Notes: generated by a model from the sequence alone, not told the origin. Numbered from the stretch's first letter, positions 1 through 10,060 are shown. The stretch is DNA of 64,000 nt from Microbacterium halophytorum (GCF_002970975.1 NZ_PNFA01000017.1:1-64000); one strand, 5' to 3'. Made by a program: numbers and translations.

Positions 1-120
1 ACCCTGATCGAAGGCGTCCCCGCGATCAACGCACGATACGCCGCCAACCGGACCGACCAATCAAACACGACACCCATCAACAACCCCATCCCCATCAGGA
101 GCGTTGCACTAAGAATCTGA
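1..120 (+). CDS. C-terminal fragment of an unidentified protein
   Basis: Frame 1 is open from the window edge to a TGA at 118-120, giving 39 residues that end in PIRSVALRI. The third codon positions are mostly C or G, as expected for coding DNA here, although the stretch is richer in A and less G-rich than the genes that follow. I do not recognise the family; a transposase or integrase tail is possible but unsupported. The opposite strand also has an open frame over the same stretch, so the coding strand is not certain. Confidence 0.35.
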   Translation, partial: TLIEGVPAINARYAANRTDQSNTTPINNPIPIRSVALRI

Positions 121-265
121 AACGGCCGCGTTGTATGGAGCGGAATCTGTCACGGCGACGGAATCGGGTGCGGCGGGTGGGGGCGATGACGTCGGTGTTC
201 GCGCGCGGGGGCCCGGCGGGGCAGGATGGTGGGGTGCGCCGAGCGGCGCCGGTGAGGAGGAGCGG

Positions 266-1207
266 ATGAGCGTCGCGGTCGTCGGAAGCGTGAACATGGA
301 CGTCGTGGCGCGGGTGCCGCGCATCCCCTCACCGGGAGAGACGCTCCTCGCGCGCTCCTCGTCGCGCGGCGGCGGCGGAAAGGGCGCGAACCAGGCCGTC
401 GGCGCCGCACGCGCGGGCGGGGCGCAGACGGCGTTCATCGGCGCCGTGGGCGATGACGCGGACGGTGCCCAGCTGCGCGCGTGGTTGGAGGCCGACGGCA
501 TCGACGTCAGCGGCCTCGAGACGGTCGCCGAGCCGAGCGGCGTCGCCCTCATCTCGGTCGATGACGACGCCGAGAACACGATCGTGGTCGTCGCCGGCGC
601 GAACCGGGCCCTGACCTCCCTGACCGCGCGCCAGCGTGCGATCATCGAGGCCGCCGACGCGGTCGCGGCGCAGCTGGAGGTGTCGATCGAGCTCGTCGAG
701 GCGGCAGCGGACGCCGCACGCGGGCCCGCGCAGTTCGTTCTGAACGCGGCGCCGTCGGAGGCGCTCACCGACCGCGAGACGGCCGCGCGCATCCTGCCCA
801 AGGTCGACGTGCTGATCGTCAACGAGCACGAGCTGCTCGACGTGGCGGGCCTCGAAGACCGCGAGCAGGCCATCCGGGCACTCGCCGCCCAGGTGCCCGC
901 GCTCGTCGTGACGCTGGGCGCCGCCGGCTCGGTCGTCGTGCTCGGCGACGAGCGCGTCGAGGTGCCGGCGTTCCCGGTCGCCCCTGTCGACACGACGGGC
1001 GCCGGCGATACGTTCTGCGGCGTCTTCGCGGCGCACCTGAGCCGCGGGGAGCTCCGCCTCGCCGACCTGGCGATCGCGGCCCGCGCCGCCGCGGCGGCCA
1101 GCGCGATCGCGGTGACGCGCGAGGGCGCGCAGCCGGCGGTGCCGACGGACGACGAGGTGGCCGCCCTGCTCGCCGAGGAACGGCCGAGCGAGATCCCGAC
1201 GCGGTGA
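266..1207 (+). CDS. rbsK: Ribokinase (PfkB family)
   Basis: Cytoplasmic sugar kinase of the PfkB family, predicted to phosphorylate ribose to ribose 5-phosphate with ATP. The 313-residue protein has the N-terminal family signature GGKGANQ at residues 37-43 and the C-terminal anion-hole and catalytic motif DTTGAGD at 242-248, with Asp248 as the expected base; length is normal for ribokinase. The ATG at 266 was chosen because GAGGAGGAG lies just upstream and the protein then starts directly with the first beta strand (MSVAVVGSVNMD); the frame is open further upstream without family-like sequence. No ribose transporter or repressor is adjacent, so the exact substrate rests on family similarity; another pentose or nucleoside kinase is possible. 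Confidence 0.87.
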   Translation: MSVAVVGSVNMDVVARVPRIPSPGETLLARSSSRGGGGKGANQAVGAARAGGAQTAFIGAVGDDADGAQLRAWLEADGIDVSGLETVAEPSGVALISVDDDAENTIVVVAGANRALTSLTARQRAIIEAADAVAAQLEVSIELVEAAADAARGPAQFVLNAAPSEALTDRETAARILPKVDVLIVNEHELLDVAGLEDREQAIRALAAQVPALVVTLGAAGSVVVLGDERVEVPAFPVAPVDTTGAGDTFCGVFAAHLSRGELRLADLAIAARAAAAASAIAVTREGAQPAVPTDDEVAALLAEERPSEIPTR

Positions 1208-1345
1208 CGGATTCCTCGCCCTGCGGCGCGGCCTGGGCACGGATGCTGCGACGGCGGCGCCCGGGTGGCGGCATCCGCCGCGCGCGGAGCGTACGGGGGC
1301 TCATTCTCCCGGGGTGAACGGTGTCGCCGAGAGCGTCGGTCGCGC

Positions 1346-1351
1346 TAGCAT
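1346..1351 (+). promoter_or_regulatory. -10 element of a probable leaderless promoter
   Basis: TAGCAT is followed by exactly 6 bases and then the GTG of the large repeat protein, so transcription should start on the start codon itself. No convincing -35 hexamer and no ribosome-binding site are visible. Confidence 0.5.
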
Positions 1352-1357
1352 GCGATC

Positions 1358-4300
1358 GTGCCCCCTCGTATCAAAAGCCTGATCACAGAGGTGCGGAGCC
1401 GTGGGTTCCGCACCGTGGCCATGGGTGTCTGCGCCCTCGTCGCCGCGGGGGCGCTCGCCGCAGCCGTCGACGTCGCGGCGCCGGAGCCGGCCGCCGCCGC
1501 GCAGGATCCGACGACCTGCGGTGATGCTGCCGCGCTCGTCAACGGCGGGTTCGAGGAGCCGGTGGTCGCCGGCAACCGCTACGGTCTGCTCCCCCAGGGG
1601 GATGTTCCCGGATGGAGCACGACGGACACCCGCGGTGCCATCGAGATCTGGAAGAGCGGATTCAACGGTGTGCCCGCCGCCGAGGGCGACCAGTTCGCCG
1701 AGATGAACGCGTACAGCGCGGGCACGCTGTACCAGGACATCGAGACGACGCCGGGGCAGTCACTGTCGTGGTCGCTCAGCCACCGCGGGCGTGACGGCGT
1801 CGATGTCATGCGCGTGCTCATCGGCACACCGGACGACCTCGTGCAGTCCGGACCGGACCTGAGCGATGCGCGATCGTGGGGAGAGCACTCGGGCACGTAT
1901 GTCGTTCCCGACGGCCAGACCACGACGCGATTCGCGTTCCAGGCGGTCTCGTCCTCGTCGTCCAGCAATGCGGCAGGCAACCTGCTCGACAACATCATGT
2001 TCGGCACGGGGCCCTGCGTCATCAGCGATAAGACAGTGGAGAACGTCACGACCGGCGCGGCGGGGGCTGAGGTCGGCGACGTGCTGAGGTACACCGTCAC
2101 GACGCGCAACGACGGGGGCAATGCGTCGCGTGAGATGACCTCGACCGATGTGCTCGACCCCGGCCTCGATTTCGTTCCCGGATCGCTCCAGATCGTGAGC
2201 GGATCCGGCACGGGCACCCTCACCGACGCGTCCGGAGACGACCGCGGCGAGTACATCGACGCCGACCGCACGGTACGGGTGCGCCTCGGTGAGGCGGCGA
2301 CGGAGTCGGCCGGCGGTGCGATGCTCCCCGGAACGACCACGACGTACAGCTTCGAGGCGCGCGTCAACGTCGATGCGGCGGACAGCACGCTCCTGAATGA
2401 GGCGCAGGTCGCCTTCTTCGACCCCGTACTGGGCGAGGACCGAGTCTCTGTGACCCAGACGACCGAGACTCCCGTCGGGGAGGCCGCCGACCTGGCGATC
2501 ACGAAGACGCTCGAGACCTCGCCGCTCGTGGCAGGCGAGCCCGTCACCTACGACCTGACCGTGACGAACAACGGCCCGCAGGCGGCCGAGGACTTCACCG
2601 TCTATGACCCGGTGCCGGGCGTCCTGAGCGACGTCCAGGCGGAGACGGCCTCAGGATCCTGCGTCGTGACGAGCAGCGTGAACTGCATCGGCGGAGCGCT
2701 CGCGCCCGGCGACAGCGCCGAGATCACGATCACGGGGGTGCTGTCGCCCGACGCGCAGGCCGGCTCCGCCGTCGTCAACACCGCGCAGGTCGAATCCGCG
2801 ACGATGGATCAGGACCAGTCGAACAACACCTCCACGGCGTCGAGCACCGTGACGGCAGTCGCCGATGTCGCGGTCGAGAAGACATTCTCTCCCGAGCAGC
2901 CGACGGCCGGGGAGGACGTCGTCTACACGATCGCAGCGACCAACGCCGGGCCGTCCACGGCCACGGATGTCGTGATCACGGATCCGCTGGATCCGGCGAC
3001 GACGTTCGTGAGTGCGGAGTCCGATGCGGGCGCGTGCGACTTCGACGGCACGGCGGTGTCGTGCCCGGTGGGGTCGCTCGAGCCCGGCGGGTCGGCCGAT
3101 GTCGTCGTGACAGCGACGCTGGCGGCCGACGCGGACGCCGCGGTGCAGAACACGGCGACAGTCGCGACATCCGCCTCCGATTCCGATGCGACGAACAACG
3201 CGAGCTCGACGAGCTTCGACCCGACGATCGACGCCGACCTCGCCGTGACGAAGAGCGCCTCGGTCGAGACGGCTACCGCGGGCGACACCTTCACCTACAC
3301 GATCGACGTGACGAACAACGGGCCGTCGGCCGCGCAGAACGCCGTACTGACCGATGCGGTCCCGGACGGCCTGGTCGTGCAGGGCGTCGCACAGCCGGAC
3401 GGAGCGGTGTGCTCGTTCGACGAGGCCTCGGCGCGGTGCGACTGGGCGGAGCTGCCGCCGGGTCAGACCGCGACGGTCGAGGTCGCGGTCCTAGTGCCGG
3501 AGGACGCGCCTGCGGGATCGCTGGTCAACACCGCGTCGGTGGCAGCGCCGTCCGACGATGCCGACACGACGAACAATTCGGACTCATCGACCGTCGTCGT
3601 CGACCAGAGCGCCGACATCGGCGTCGAGAAGACGGCGATGCCGAATCCGGGTATTCCCGGCACCGAGCAGTCGTTCACGATCACGGTGACGAACCACGGG
3701 CCGTCGACGGCGCGCGGGGTCACGGTCGCCGATGTGATCCCGAGCGAGCTCCAGGATGCGTCCGCCGATGAGGCGTGCACCCTCACCGGTGTGATCGGCG
3801 CCTGTGCGCTCGGAGACCTTGCGGCGGGCGACTCCGCTTCCGTCACGGTGACGGGCACAATAGCTCCGGACGCGACGGGCAGCATCTCGAACACGGCGCG
3901 CGCAACGTCGGGCACGCCGGATCCGAACGGCGACAACTACCAGAGCACCGTCACGGTGCCGCTCGAGCCGTCGGCCGACGTGTCGTTGACGAAGACGACC
4001 TCGACGCCCGAGGTCGTCCTCGACGGTGAGGTGCGATACGAGGTGGCGGTGCGCAACGACGGGCCGTCGACGGCGACGGGTGTGATCGTCGAGGACACCG
4101 TCGACGAGGGCATCGCGCTGACAGGGGCCGAGGCGTCCGTCGGCACCCTGTCGGGGAACATCTGGAACGTCGGAGCACTGCAGCCGGGCGAAGCGGCGAC
4201 GATCGCGATCACGGGCGTCGCCCACGCCGAGGGCACGTTCACGAACACCGCCACGGCGTCGTCGGAGTCGCCGGACCCCGACGCGGACGACCTCACCGCC

Positions 4301-7300
4301 GCGGCGGACGTGACGGTCGCGGCGGCCGCCGACCTCGCGATCACGAAGACGATCTCGGACGACCCTGCGCCGTCGAACGGCGAGGTCACCTACACGATCG
4401 CGGTCGAGAACTTCGGGCCGAACGACGCGAGCGAGGTCGTCGTCACCGACGAGCTCCCCGCGGAGCTCCTCGACGCGACGACCATAGGCGAGGGCTGTGA
4501 GATCGCGGACGGCGTGCTCACGTGCGAGGCGGCTTCGCTCGCCGACGGCGACACGCTCGAACTCGTGGTCACGGGCACGATCGATCCGGCAACAGGATCC
4601 GACGAGATCTCGAACACGGCGAGCGTGACGGCGACGCAGGCCGACCCGGATGCCGACAACAACTCCTCGACCGTCGTCGCCCCGATCACGGGCGAGAGCG
4701 CGGTCGAGCTGACGAAGGCGGCGTCGCAGCCTGCCGACACGAACGGCGACGGCCGGGTCGGCGCGGGCGACGAGATCGAGTATTCGTTCGTCGTCGAGAA
4801 CACGGGCTCGACGCGGCTCGCGCAGCTGGCGCTCGACGACCCGCTGCTCGGCGGCGCGGTCGAGTGCACGGCGTTCGACGGCGCGCGCCTCGCGCCGGGG
4901 GAGTCGCTCGAGTGCGGCCCCGTCGCGTATGCGCTCACGCAGGCGGACATCGACGCCGGCACGGTCGCGAACACCGCGACGATCACGGCGACCTCGCCCC
5001 GCGGTGATGCCTCGGACGAGGCGACGGCGACGACGATCGTGCCGACGGTCGACGCCGTGAGCCTGGCGAAGTCGGGCGGTACGCCGGCCGATGTCGACGG
5101 TGACGGCAGGCTCGGTGCGGGCGACACGGTCGACTATGCCTTCACCGTGACGAACACGGGAACGACGACGCTGACGGGCGCGGCGATCACAGACCCGATG
5201 CTGGGCGGCGCGGTCGCGTGCCCCGAGCTCGAGGACGCGGACCTGGCACCGGGCGACGCGATCGAATGCGCACCGGTCACCTACGAGCTGACGCAGGTCG
5301 ACATCGACGAGGGCTCCGTGCACAACGAGGCCCAGGTGACGGCGGACGCCCCGAGCGGCGGCGTCTCCGACGACGCGTCGGCCGAGGTCGACGTCGACGG
5401 GACCGACGCGCTGGAGCTGCAGAAGAGCGCGACGGGCGTCACGGATGTCGACGGCGACGGCCGCTACGGCGTCGGCGACGAGATCGGCTACACGTTCACG
5501 GTGGTCAACACCGGCACGACGGCCGAGACGATCGTTGCGATCGACGACCCGCTGCTCGGCGGCGACACCGGATGCCTCACGGACGGCGCGGTGACGCTCG
5601 CGCCGGGCGAGACGTTCGAGTGCGGGCCGGTGGCGTACGCGCTGACGCAGGAGGACGTCGACGCGGGTGTCGTCGAGAACACCGCGACCGCCACGGGCGA
5701 GGGTCGAGCGAGCGTCGAGGACTCGGGCACCGCCGCGGTGCGCTTCGGGGCCTCGGCGGGCGTCGACCTGACCAAGACGGCCGCGGCCCCGGCGGACGCC
5801 GACGGCGACGGCATGATCGGCGCCGGTGACACCGTCGACTACACGTTCACGGTCGAGAACACGGGCACGGCCACGCTGACGAGCGCGACCCTCGAGGATC
5901 CGCTCCTCGGCGGCGACGTCGCGTGCGACGCGCTCGACGCGGAGATCGCCCCGGGCGAAGCGGTCGAGTGCGGGCCCGTCGCGTACCCGCTGACGCAGGA
6001 GGACGTCGACGCCGGCGCGGTGCACAACGAGGCGAGCGTCGTCGCGCAGTCATCGGCCGGCGAGGCGAGCGACTCCGACGCGGCGGATGTCGCGGTCACG
6101 GGCACCGATGCCATCGCGCTCGCGAAGACCGCCGGTGAGCCCGTCGACGCCGACGGCGACGGCATGATCGGCGCGGGCGACACGATCGACTACGCCTTCA
6201 CGGTGACGAATACGGGCACGACGACGCTGGCGGACGCCGCGATCGACGACCCGATGCTGGGCGGAGCGATCGACTGCGCCGAGCTGGCGGGCACGGCGCT
6301 CGCCCCGGGCGACGCGGTCGACTGCGCGCCCGTCGCGTACGCGCTGACGCAGGAGGACGTCGACGCGGGCGTCGTGCGCAACGCCGCGACGGTGACGGCG
6401 ACGGGGTCGGGCGGCGAGGTCTCCGACGACGCGGACGCGACGGCGACCCTCGCGACCGCGAGCGGCATCAGCCTCGCCAAGACGGCGGGCGAGCCCGTCG
6501 ACGCGAACGGTGACGGTGCGCTCGGTGCCGGCGACACGATCGAGTACACCTTCTCGGTGGCGAACACCGGCACCACGACGCTCAGCGGCGTCGCTGTGAC
6601 CGACCCGATGCTCGACGGCGCGATCGACTGCGCCGCGGGCGACGGCGGGTCCATCGCACCCGGGGAGACGGTCGAGTGCGCTCCCGTGGAGTACGTGCTG
6701 ACGACCGATGACGTCGACGCGGGAGCGGTGAACAACACGGCGACGGCGACGGCAGAGTCGCCGCACGGCGACGTCGACGACACCGCGAGCGCGGAGACGA
6801 CCATCGCGGGCACGAGTGCCGTCGAACTGGTCAAGACCGTCGAGGCCGTCTCCGACACGACCGGCGACGGGCGCGTCGGCGCGGGCGACGAGGTGACGTA
6901 CGCGTTCACCGCGACCAACATCGGCACGCGGACCGTCACGGACCCCGCGATCGAGGACCCGCTGCTCGGCGGGCCGCTGGAATGCCCCGCGCTGACGGGC
7001 ACCGAGCTCGCGCCCGGTGACGCGATCGGCTGCGGTCCGTACGCGTACGAGATCACTCAATCCGACGTCGAAGCGGGCGTCGTGCACAACACCGCGACGC
7101 TGACGACGGCATCGGCCTCCGACGACGCGAGCATCGCGGTGATGATCGCCGGCGCGGACGGCATCGCGCTCGACAAGACCGCATCGGCCCCCGTCGACGT
7201 GGACGGTGACGGGATGATCGGCGCGGGCGACGAGCTGTCGTACAGCTTCGCGATCAGCAACACGGGGACGACCGTCCTGACGGACATCGCGATCGACGAT

Positions 7301-8308
7301 CCGCTGCTCGGCGGTGCGGTCGGCTGCCCCGCCGTCGAGGCGGCCGACCTCGCTCCGGGCGAGTCGGTCGACTGCGGCCCCGTCCCGTACACCTTGACGC
7401 AGGGCGACATCGACGTGCGGACCCTCCACAACGAGGCGACCGTCACGGCGACCGGCGCGGCCCCCGTGACCGACACCGCGTCCGCCGACGTCGACGTGGA
7501 CGGCACCGACGCGATCGCGCTGGTGAAGTCGGCCGCGGCGATCGAGGATGCCAACGGCAGCGGGGCGCCGGATGCGGGCGACACGATCGACTACTCGTTC
7601 GCGGTGACGAACGCGGGCACGACGACGCTGACCCAGCTGGAGGTCGCGGATGCCCGGATCGACGGCGGCGTCGCGTGCGAGAGCACGGCGATCCTGCCGG
7701 GGGAGATGGTGGCCTGCGGCGCGGAACCGGTCGTGCTGACGGACGACGACGTCGCGGCCGGCCAGGCGGTCAATACGGCGACGGCCACGGCCGTCGGCGC
7801 CCGCGGCACTGAGGTCCGTGCGGACGACACGGTCACGACGCCGATCGAGGCGCAGCCGGCGGTCGCGCTGGAGAAGACGGGCGGCGGCTACGACGACGCG
7901 AACGGTGATCGCGAGGTCAGCGCGGGCGACACGGTGCAGTTCCGATTCACGGTGACGAACACGGGCGCGACGGCCCTGACGGACATCGCGATCGACGACC
8001 CGAAGCTCGGCGGAGCGGTCGCGTGCGACATCCCCGACCTCGCGCCGGGGGAGTCCGCCGAGTGCGGTCCGGTGGCGTACTCGATCACGGCGGACGAGGC
8101 CGCGTCCCGCACGGTCGTGAACGCGGCGACGGCGGCCGCGACCGGCGGTGCGGTCGTGGTGACGGCGTCGGATTCGGCGACGGTCGACCTGCCCGAGCTC
8201 GCGGTGACCGGCGGCTTGATCGTCGGCCTCGGCTGGGCGCTGCTGTTCCTGGCCCTCGGCGCGGTCATCCTGCTCCTGGCCCGCCGCTCTCGCCGCACGG
8301 CGATCTGA
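1358..8308 (+). CDS. Giant wall-anchored DUF11/DUF7507 repeat protein
   Basis: Secreted cell-surface protein of 2316 residues, probably a stalk or adhesin. Domains: signal peptide 1 to about 48 ending in an Ala-rich cleavage region; a jelly-roll-like domain of the NGGFEEP type to about residue 220; one divergent plus six clear DUF11 modules to about residue 1110 (each starting like ADLAITKT); then ten tandem DUF7507 modules of about 117 residues. Each of those ten begins like VELTKAA, carries an acidic loop close to DxDGDGxxGxGD, then DPLLGG, LAPGE and LTQxDxDAG. The C terminus has LAVTG at 2281-2285, a hydrophobic helix and an Arg-rich tail: a sortase sorting signal of the LAXTG type used by class E sortases. 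The GTG start fits a leaderless promoter 6 bases upstream. The binding partner is unknown; no sortase gene lies in the window. Confidence 0.85.
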   Translation: MPPRIKSLITEVRSRGFRTVAMGVCALVAAGALAAAVDVAAPEPAAAAQDPTTCGDAAALVNGGFEEPVVAGNRYGLLPQGDVPGWSTTDTRGAIEIWKSGFNGVPAAEGDQFAEMNAYSAGTLYQDIETTPGQSLSWSLSHRGRDGVDVMRVLIGTPDDLVQSGPDLSDARSWGEHSGTYVVPDGQTTTRFAFQAVSSSSSSNAAGNLLDNIMFGTGPCVISDKTVENVTTGAAGAEVGDVLRYTVTTRNDGGNASREMTSTDVLDPGLDFVPGSLQIVSGSGTGTLTDASGDDRGEYIDADRTVRVRLGEAATESAGGAMLPGTTTTYSFEARVNVDAADSTLLNEAQVAFFDPVLGEDRVSVTQTTETPVGEAADLAITKTLETSPLVAGEPVTYDLTVTNNGPQAAEDFTVYDPVPGVLSDVQAETASGSCVVTSSVNCIGGALAPGDSAEITITGVLSPDAQAGSAVVNTAQVESATMDQDQSNNTSTASSTVTAVADVAVEKTFSPEQPTAGEDVVYTIAATNAGPSTATDVVITDPLDPATTFVSAESDAGACDFDGTAVSCPVGSLEPGGSADVVVTATLAADADAAVQNTATVATSASDSDATNNASSTSFDPTIDADLAVTKSASVETATAGDTFTYTIDVTNNGPSAAQNAVLTDAVPDGLVVQGVAQPDGAVCSFDEASARCDWAELPPGQTATVEVAVLVPEDAPAGSLVNTASVAAPSDDADTTNNSDSSTVVVDQSADIGVEKTAMPNPGIPGTEQSFTITVTNHGPSTARGVTVADVIPSELQDASADEACTLTGVIGACALGDLAAGDSASVTVTGTIAPDATGSISNTARATSGTPDPNGDNYQSTVTVPLEPSADVSLTKTTSTPEVVLDGEVRYEVAVRNDGPSTATGVIVEDTVDEGIALTGAEASVGTLSGNIWNVGALQPGEAATIAITGVAHAEGTFTNTATASSESPDPDADDLTAAADVTVAAAADLAITKTISDDPAPSNGEVTYTIAVENFGPNDASEVVVTDELPAELLDATTIGEGCEIADGVLTCEAASLADGDTLELVVTGTIDPATGSDEISNTASVTATQADPDADNNSSTVVAPITGESAVELTKAASQPADTNGDGRVGAGDEIEYSFVVENTGSTRLAQLALDDPLLGGAVECTAFDGARLAPGESLECGPVAYALTQADIDAGTVANTATITATSPRGDASDEATATTIVPTVDAVSLAKSGGTPADVDGDGRLGAGDTVDYAFTVTNTGTTTLTGAAITDPMLGGAVACPELEDADLAPGDAIECAPVTYELTQVDIDEGSVHNEAQVTADAPSGGVSDDASAEVDVDGTDALELQKSATGVTDVDGDGRYGVGDEIGYTFTVVNTGTTAETIVAIDDPLLGGDTGCLTDGAVTLAPGETFECGPVAYALTQEDVDAGVVENTATATGEGRASVEDSGTAAVRFGASAGVDLTKTAAAPADADGDGMIGAGDTVDYTFTVENTGTATLTSATLEDPLLGGDVACDALDAEIAPGEAVECGPVAYPLTQEDVDAGAVHNEASVVAQSSAGEASDSDAADVAVTGTDAIALAKTAGEPVDADGDGMIGAGDTIDYAFTVTNTGTTTLADAAIDDPMLGGAIDCAELAGTALAPGDAVDCAPVAYALTQEDVDAGVVRNAATVTATGSGGEVSDDADATATLATASGISLAKTAGEPVDANGDGALGAGDTIEYTFSVANTGTTTLSGVAVTDPMLDGAIDCAAGDGGSIAPGETVECAPVEYVLTTDDVDAGAVNNTATATAESPHGDVDDTASAETTIAGTSAVELVKTVEAVSDTTGDGRVGAGDEVTYAFTATNIGTRTVTDPAIEDPLLGGPLECPALTGTELAPGDAIGCGPYAYEITQSDVEAGVVHNTATLTTASASDDASIAVMIAGADGIALDKTASAPVDVDGDGMIGAGDELSYSFAISNTGTTVLTDIAIDDPLLGGAVGCPAVEAADLAPGESVDCGPVPYTLTQGDIDVRTLHNEATVTATGAAPVTDTASADVDVDGTDAIALVKSAAAIEDANGSGAPDAGDTIDYSFAVTNAGTTTLTQLEVADARIDGGVACESTAILPGEMVACGAEPVVLTDDDVAAGQAVNTATATAVGARGTEVRADDTVTTPIEAQPAVALEKTGGGYDDANGDREVSAGDTVQFRFTVTNTGATALTDIAIDDPKLGGAVACDIPDLAPGESAECGPVAYSITADEAASRTVVNAATAAATGGAVVVTASDSATVDLPELAVTGGLIVGLGWALLFLALGAVILLLARRSRRTAI
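4696..8150 (+). repeat. Ten tandem repeats of about 350 bp inside the surface protein gene
   Basis: The ten DUF7507 modules start near 4698, 5052, 5403, 5757, 6108, 6462, 6816, 7160, 7508 and 7857, a period of about 350 bp. Some neighbours are almost identical in DNA, for example the acidic loop near 5809 and near 6160, which suggests recent duplication or gene conversion. Copy number could vary between strains. Confidence 0.85.
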
Positions 8309-8310
8309 CC

Positions 8311-8348
8311 CGGCGGGCGGGGCGGGGCAACGCCCACCCCGCCCGCCG
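8311..8348 (+). terminator. GC-rich hairpin after the surface protein gene
   Basis: GGCGGGCGGGG at 8312-8322 pairs with CCCCGCCCGCC at 8337-8347, directly after the stop codon of the large surface protein. No T-run follows, as is common in high-GC actinobacteria. Confidence 0.6.
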
Positions 8349-8449
8349 CGGTCGCAACATCCGCGCTCCCGATCGCCGATCTGGCGCGGATTCTGCGACG
8401 GCGGCGGAAGGAATTCGGCTGAGAGGGCGACCGGGACCGCGGCCCGGGG

Positions 8450-9343
8450 TCAGGCCGCGGCGGCCGCCGCGTGCTCGGCGCAGGCGGCGCGATCGCCGCA
8501 CGCCTCGCACAGAACGGTGCGGGCCCGGCACGACTCGTCGACGCAGTTCGCGATGCGCTCGCTCGGCGAGCCGCACGCGCGGCAGCGGCCGATCACGTCG
8601 CCGCCGAACGACACCGACTCGCGGCCGTCGAAGACGTACAGCGACCCCTCCCACAGGCCGGTCGCGCCGAACGCCTCGGCGTAGCGCACGATGCCGCCGT
8701 CGAGCTGGTACACCTCGTCGAAGCCGCGGCTCGTCATGAGGCTCGACAGGACCTCGCACCGGATGCCGCCGGTGCAGTACGTCACGACTGGCCGGTTCTT
8801 GAGGTGGTCGTACTTCCCGCTGTCCAGCTCGGCTACGAAGTCATGCGTTGTCGCGACATCCGGAACGATCGCGCCGCGGAAGCGGCCGATCTCCGCCTCG
8901 AACGCGTTGCGGCCGTCGAAGAAGACGACGTCGTCGCGCTCGTCGATCATCCGGTGCAGCTCATCGGGCGTCAGGTGCGCGCCGCCGCCGACGACGCCGG
9001 CGCGGGAGACCTCGAGCTCGTCGGGGGCGCCGAACGAGACGATCTCGTCGCGCACCTTCACGCTCAGGCGGGGGAAGTCGAGGCTGCCGCCGTCGGCGTC
9101 GAGGCCCGTGCCCTCCGACCACTTGACGTCGAGGCCCGCGAACGGTGCGTACTCCTTGGTCTTGCGCACGTAGCGCTTGAGCGCGGGCATGTCGCCGCCG
9201 AGGGTGCCGTTCAGCCCGTGCCGCGAGATGAGCAGGCGGCCGCGCAGGCCGAGCGCCTCGGCGAGGTCGCGCTGCCAGAGCCGGATCGCCTCGGGGTCGG
9301 CGAGCGGCGTGAAGACGTAGAACAGCAGGACTTTCGCGAGCAC
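8450..9343 (-). CDS. trhO: tRNA uridine(34) hydroxylase TrhO (rhodanese-like)
   Basis: Oxygen-dependent hydroxylase that makes 5-hydroxyuridine at position 34 of certain tRNAs (YceA/TrhO family). The 297-residue protein has the N-terminal ferredoxin-like domain with HGLNGTLGG near residue 42, a central rhodanese domain, and the catalytic loop CTGGIRC with Cys190. The C-terminal tail is Cys-rich ([20 protein letters not shown]), typical of the family and possibly zinc-binding. The GTG start at 9343 is supported by a TACCCT element 7 bases upstream, a leaderless arrangement. It stands alone on the minus strand, converging on the surface protein gene. Confidence 0.9.
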   Translation of the reverse strand: MLAKVLLFYVFTPLADPEAIRLWQRDLAEALGLRGRLLISRHGLNGTLGGDMPALKRYVRKTKEYAPFAGLDVKWSEGTGLDADGGSLDFPRLSVKVRDEIVSFGAPDELEVSRAGVVGGGAHLTPDELHRMIDERDDVVFFDGRNAFEAEIGRFRGAIVPDVATTHDFVAELDSGKYDHLKNRPVVTYCTGGIRCEVLSSLMTSRGFDEVYQLDGGIVRYAEAFGATGLWEGSLYVFDGRESVSFGGDVIGRCRACGSPSERIANCVDESCRARTVLCEACGDRAACAEHAAAAAA

Positions 9344-9350
9344 GCCTTAC

Positions 9351-9356
9351 AGGGTA
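9351..9356 (-). promoter_or_regulatory. -10 element of trhO (leaderless)
   Basis: On the minus strand TACCCT is followed by 7 bases and then the GTG of trhO. No ribosome-binding site is present. Confidence 0.4.
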
Positions 9357-9452
9357 CGGACCCTGGATGGGCGATCGCCCTGCCGATCGCGGCGGACGAT
9401 GCGGCGGCCGCGACCCGACGCGGGGGAGCGGCGGCGGCCGCGTGGTGGTTGT

Positions 9453-9995
9453 ATGGGGCGGGTGAACCTGTACTTCCGTCTGATGAGCCTGATGCTCCGT
9501 CTGCGCCGTGCGCCCCGCGTCTCGCTGTGGAGCGAGGTGCGCACGCCGTTCCGCGTCTGGCCGACCGACCTCGACCTGCTGCGCCACATGAACAACGCGC
9601 GCTACCTCGCGCTGATGGACCTCGCGCGCACCGACCTCATCGGGCGGGCGGGGTTCATGAAGGACGTCTCCGATCGCGGCTGGTACCCCGTCGTGAGCGC
9701 GCAGACGATCACCTACAAGCGCTCGCTGAAGCTGTGGCAGCGCTTCGTCATCGCCACGCGCGTGCTCGGCTTCGACGACCGGGCCGTGTACATGCACCAG
9801 GAGTTCCGTCGGGGCGGGAAGCTCGTCGCGCGCGCCGTCGTGCAGGCGCGGTTCCTGAAGCGCTCGGGCGGAACCGTCACCACCGCCGAGCTCCTCGAGG
9901 TGTCGGGCCCGCCGGCGGAGCACGTCGAACTGCCCGAGTGGGTCACCGACTGGGCCTCGTCCATCCGGATCAGCTCGGCCGACGCCGCCGCCTGA
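9453..9995 (+). CDS. Hotdog-fold thioesterase (THEM6-like)
   Basis: Predicted cytoplasmic or membrane-associated acyl-CoA thioesterase of 180 residues. The 4HBT-type hotdog signature DLDLLRHMNNARYLALMDLA lies near residues 45-65, followed by the expected YKRSLK and acyl-binding beta strands. A short hydrophobic N terminus (LYFRLMSLML) resembles the THEM6-like subgroup. The ATG at 9453 is chosen because upstream in-frame codons encode only Arg/Pro-rich, non-family sequence; no good ribosome-binding site precedes it, so the exact start is uncertain. The substrate is unknown. Confidence 0.72.
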   Translation: MGRVNLYFRLMSLMLRLRRAPRVSLWSEVRTPFRVWPTDLDLLRHMNNARYLALMDLARTDLIGRAGFMKDVSDRGWYPVVSAQTITYKRSLKLWQRFVIATRVLGFDDRAVYMHQEFRRGGKLVARAVVQARFLKRSGGTVTTAELLEVSGPPAEHVELPEWVTDWASSIRISSADAAA

Positions 9996-10054
9996 CGCGC
10001 GCGGCGGGGCATGGGGAGTTCTGCTCGCGACGGGCGGCCGCCGATGGCGGCCGG

Positions 10055-10060
10055 TAGTCT
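10055..10060 (+). promoter_or_regulatory. -10 element upstream of the LRV-domain membrane protein
   Basis: TAGTCT lies about 50 bases before the ATG at 10113. The implied leader carries a GGGGGAG ribosome-binding site, so this promoter is of the leadered kind. Confidence 0.35.

Noticed and set aside
4696..8150. Repeat array as a CRISPR locus
   Set aside because: The repeats are 350 bp, coding and in frame, with protein-level periodicity.
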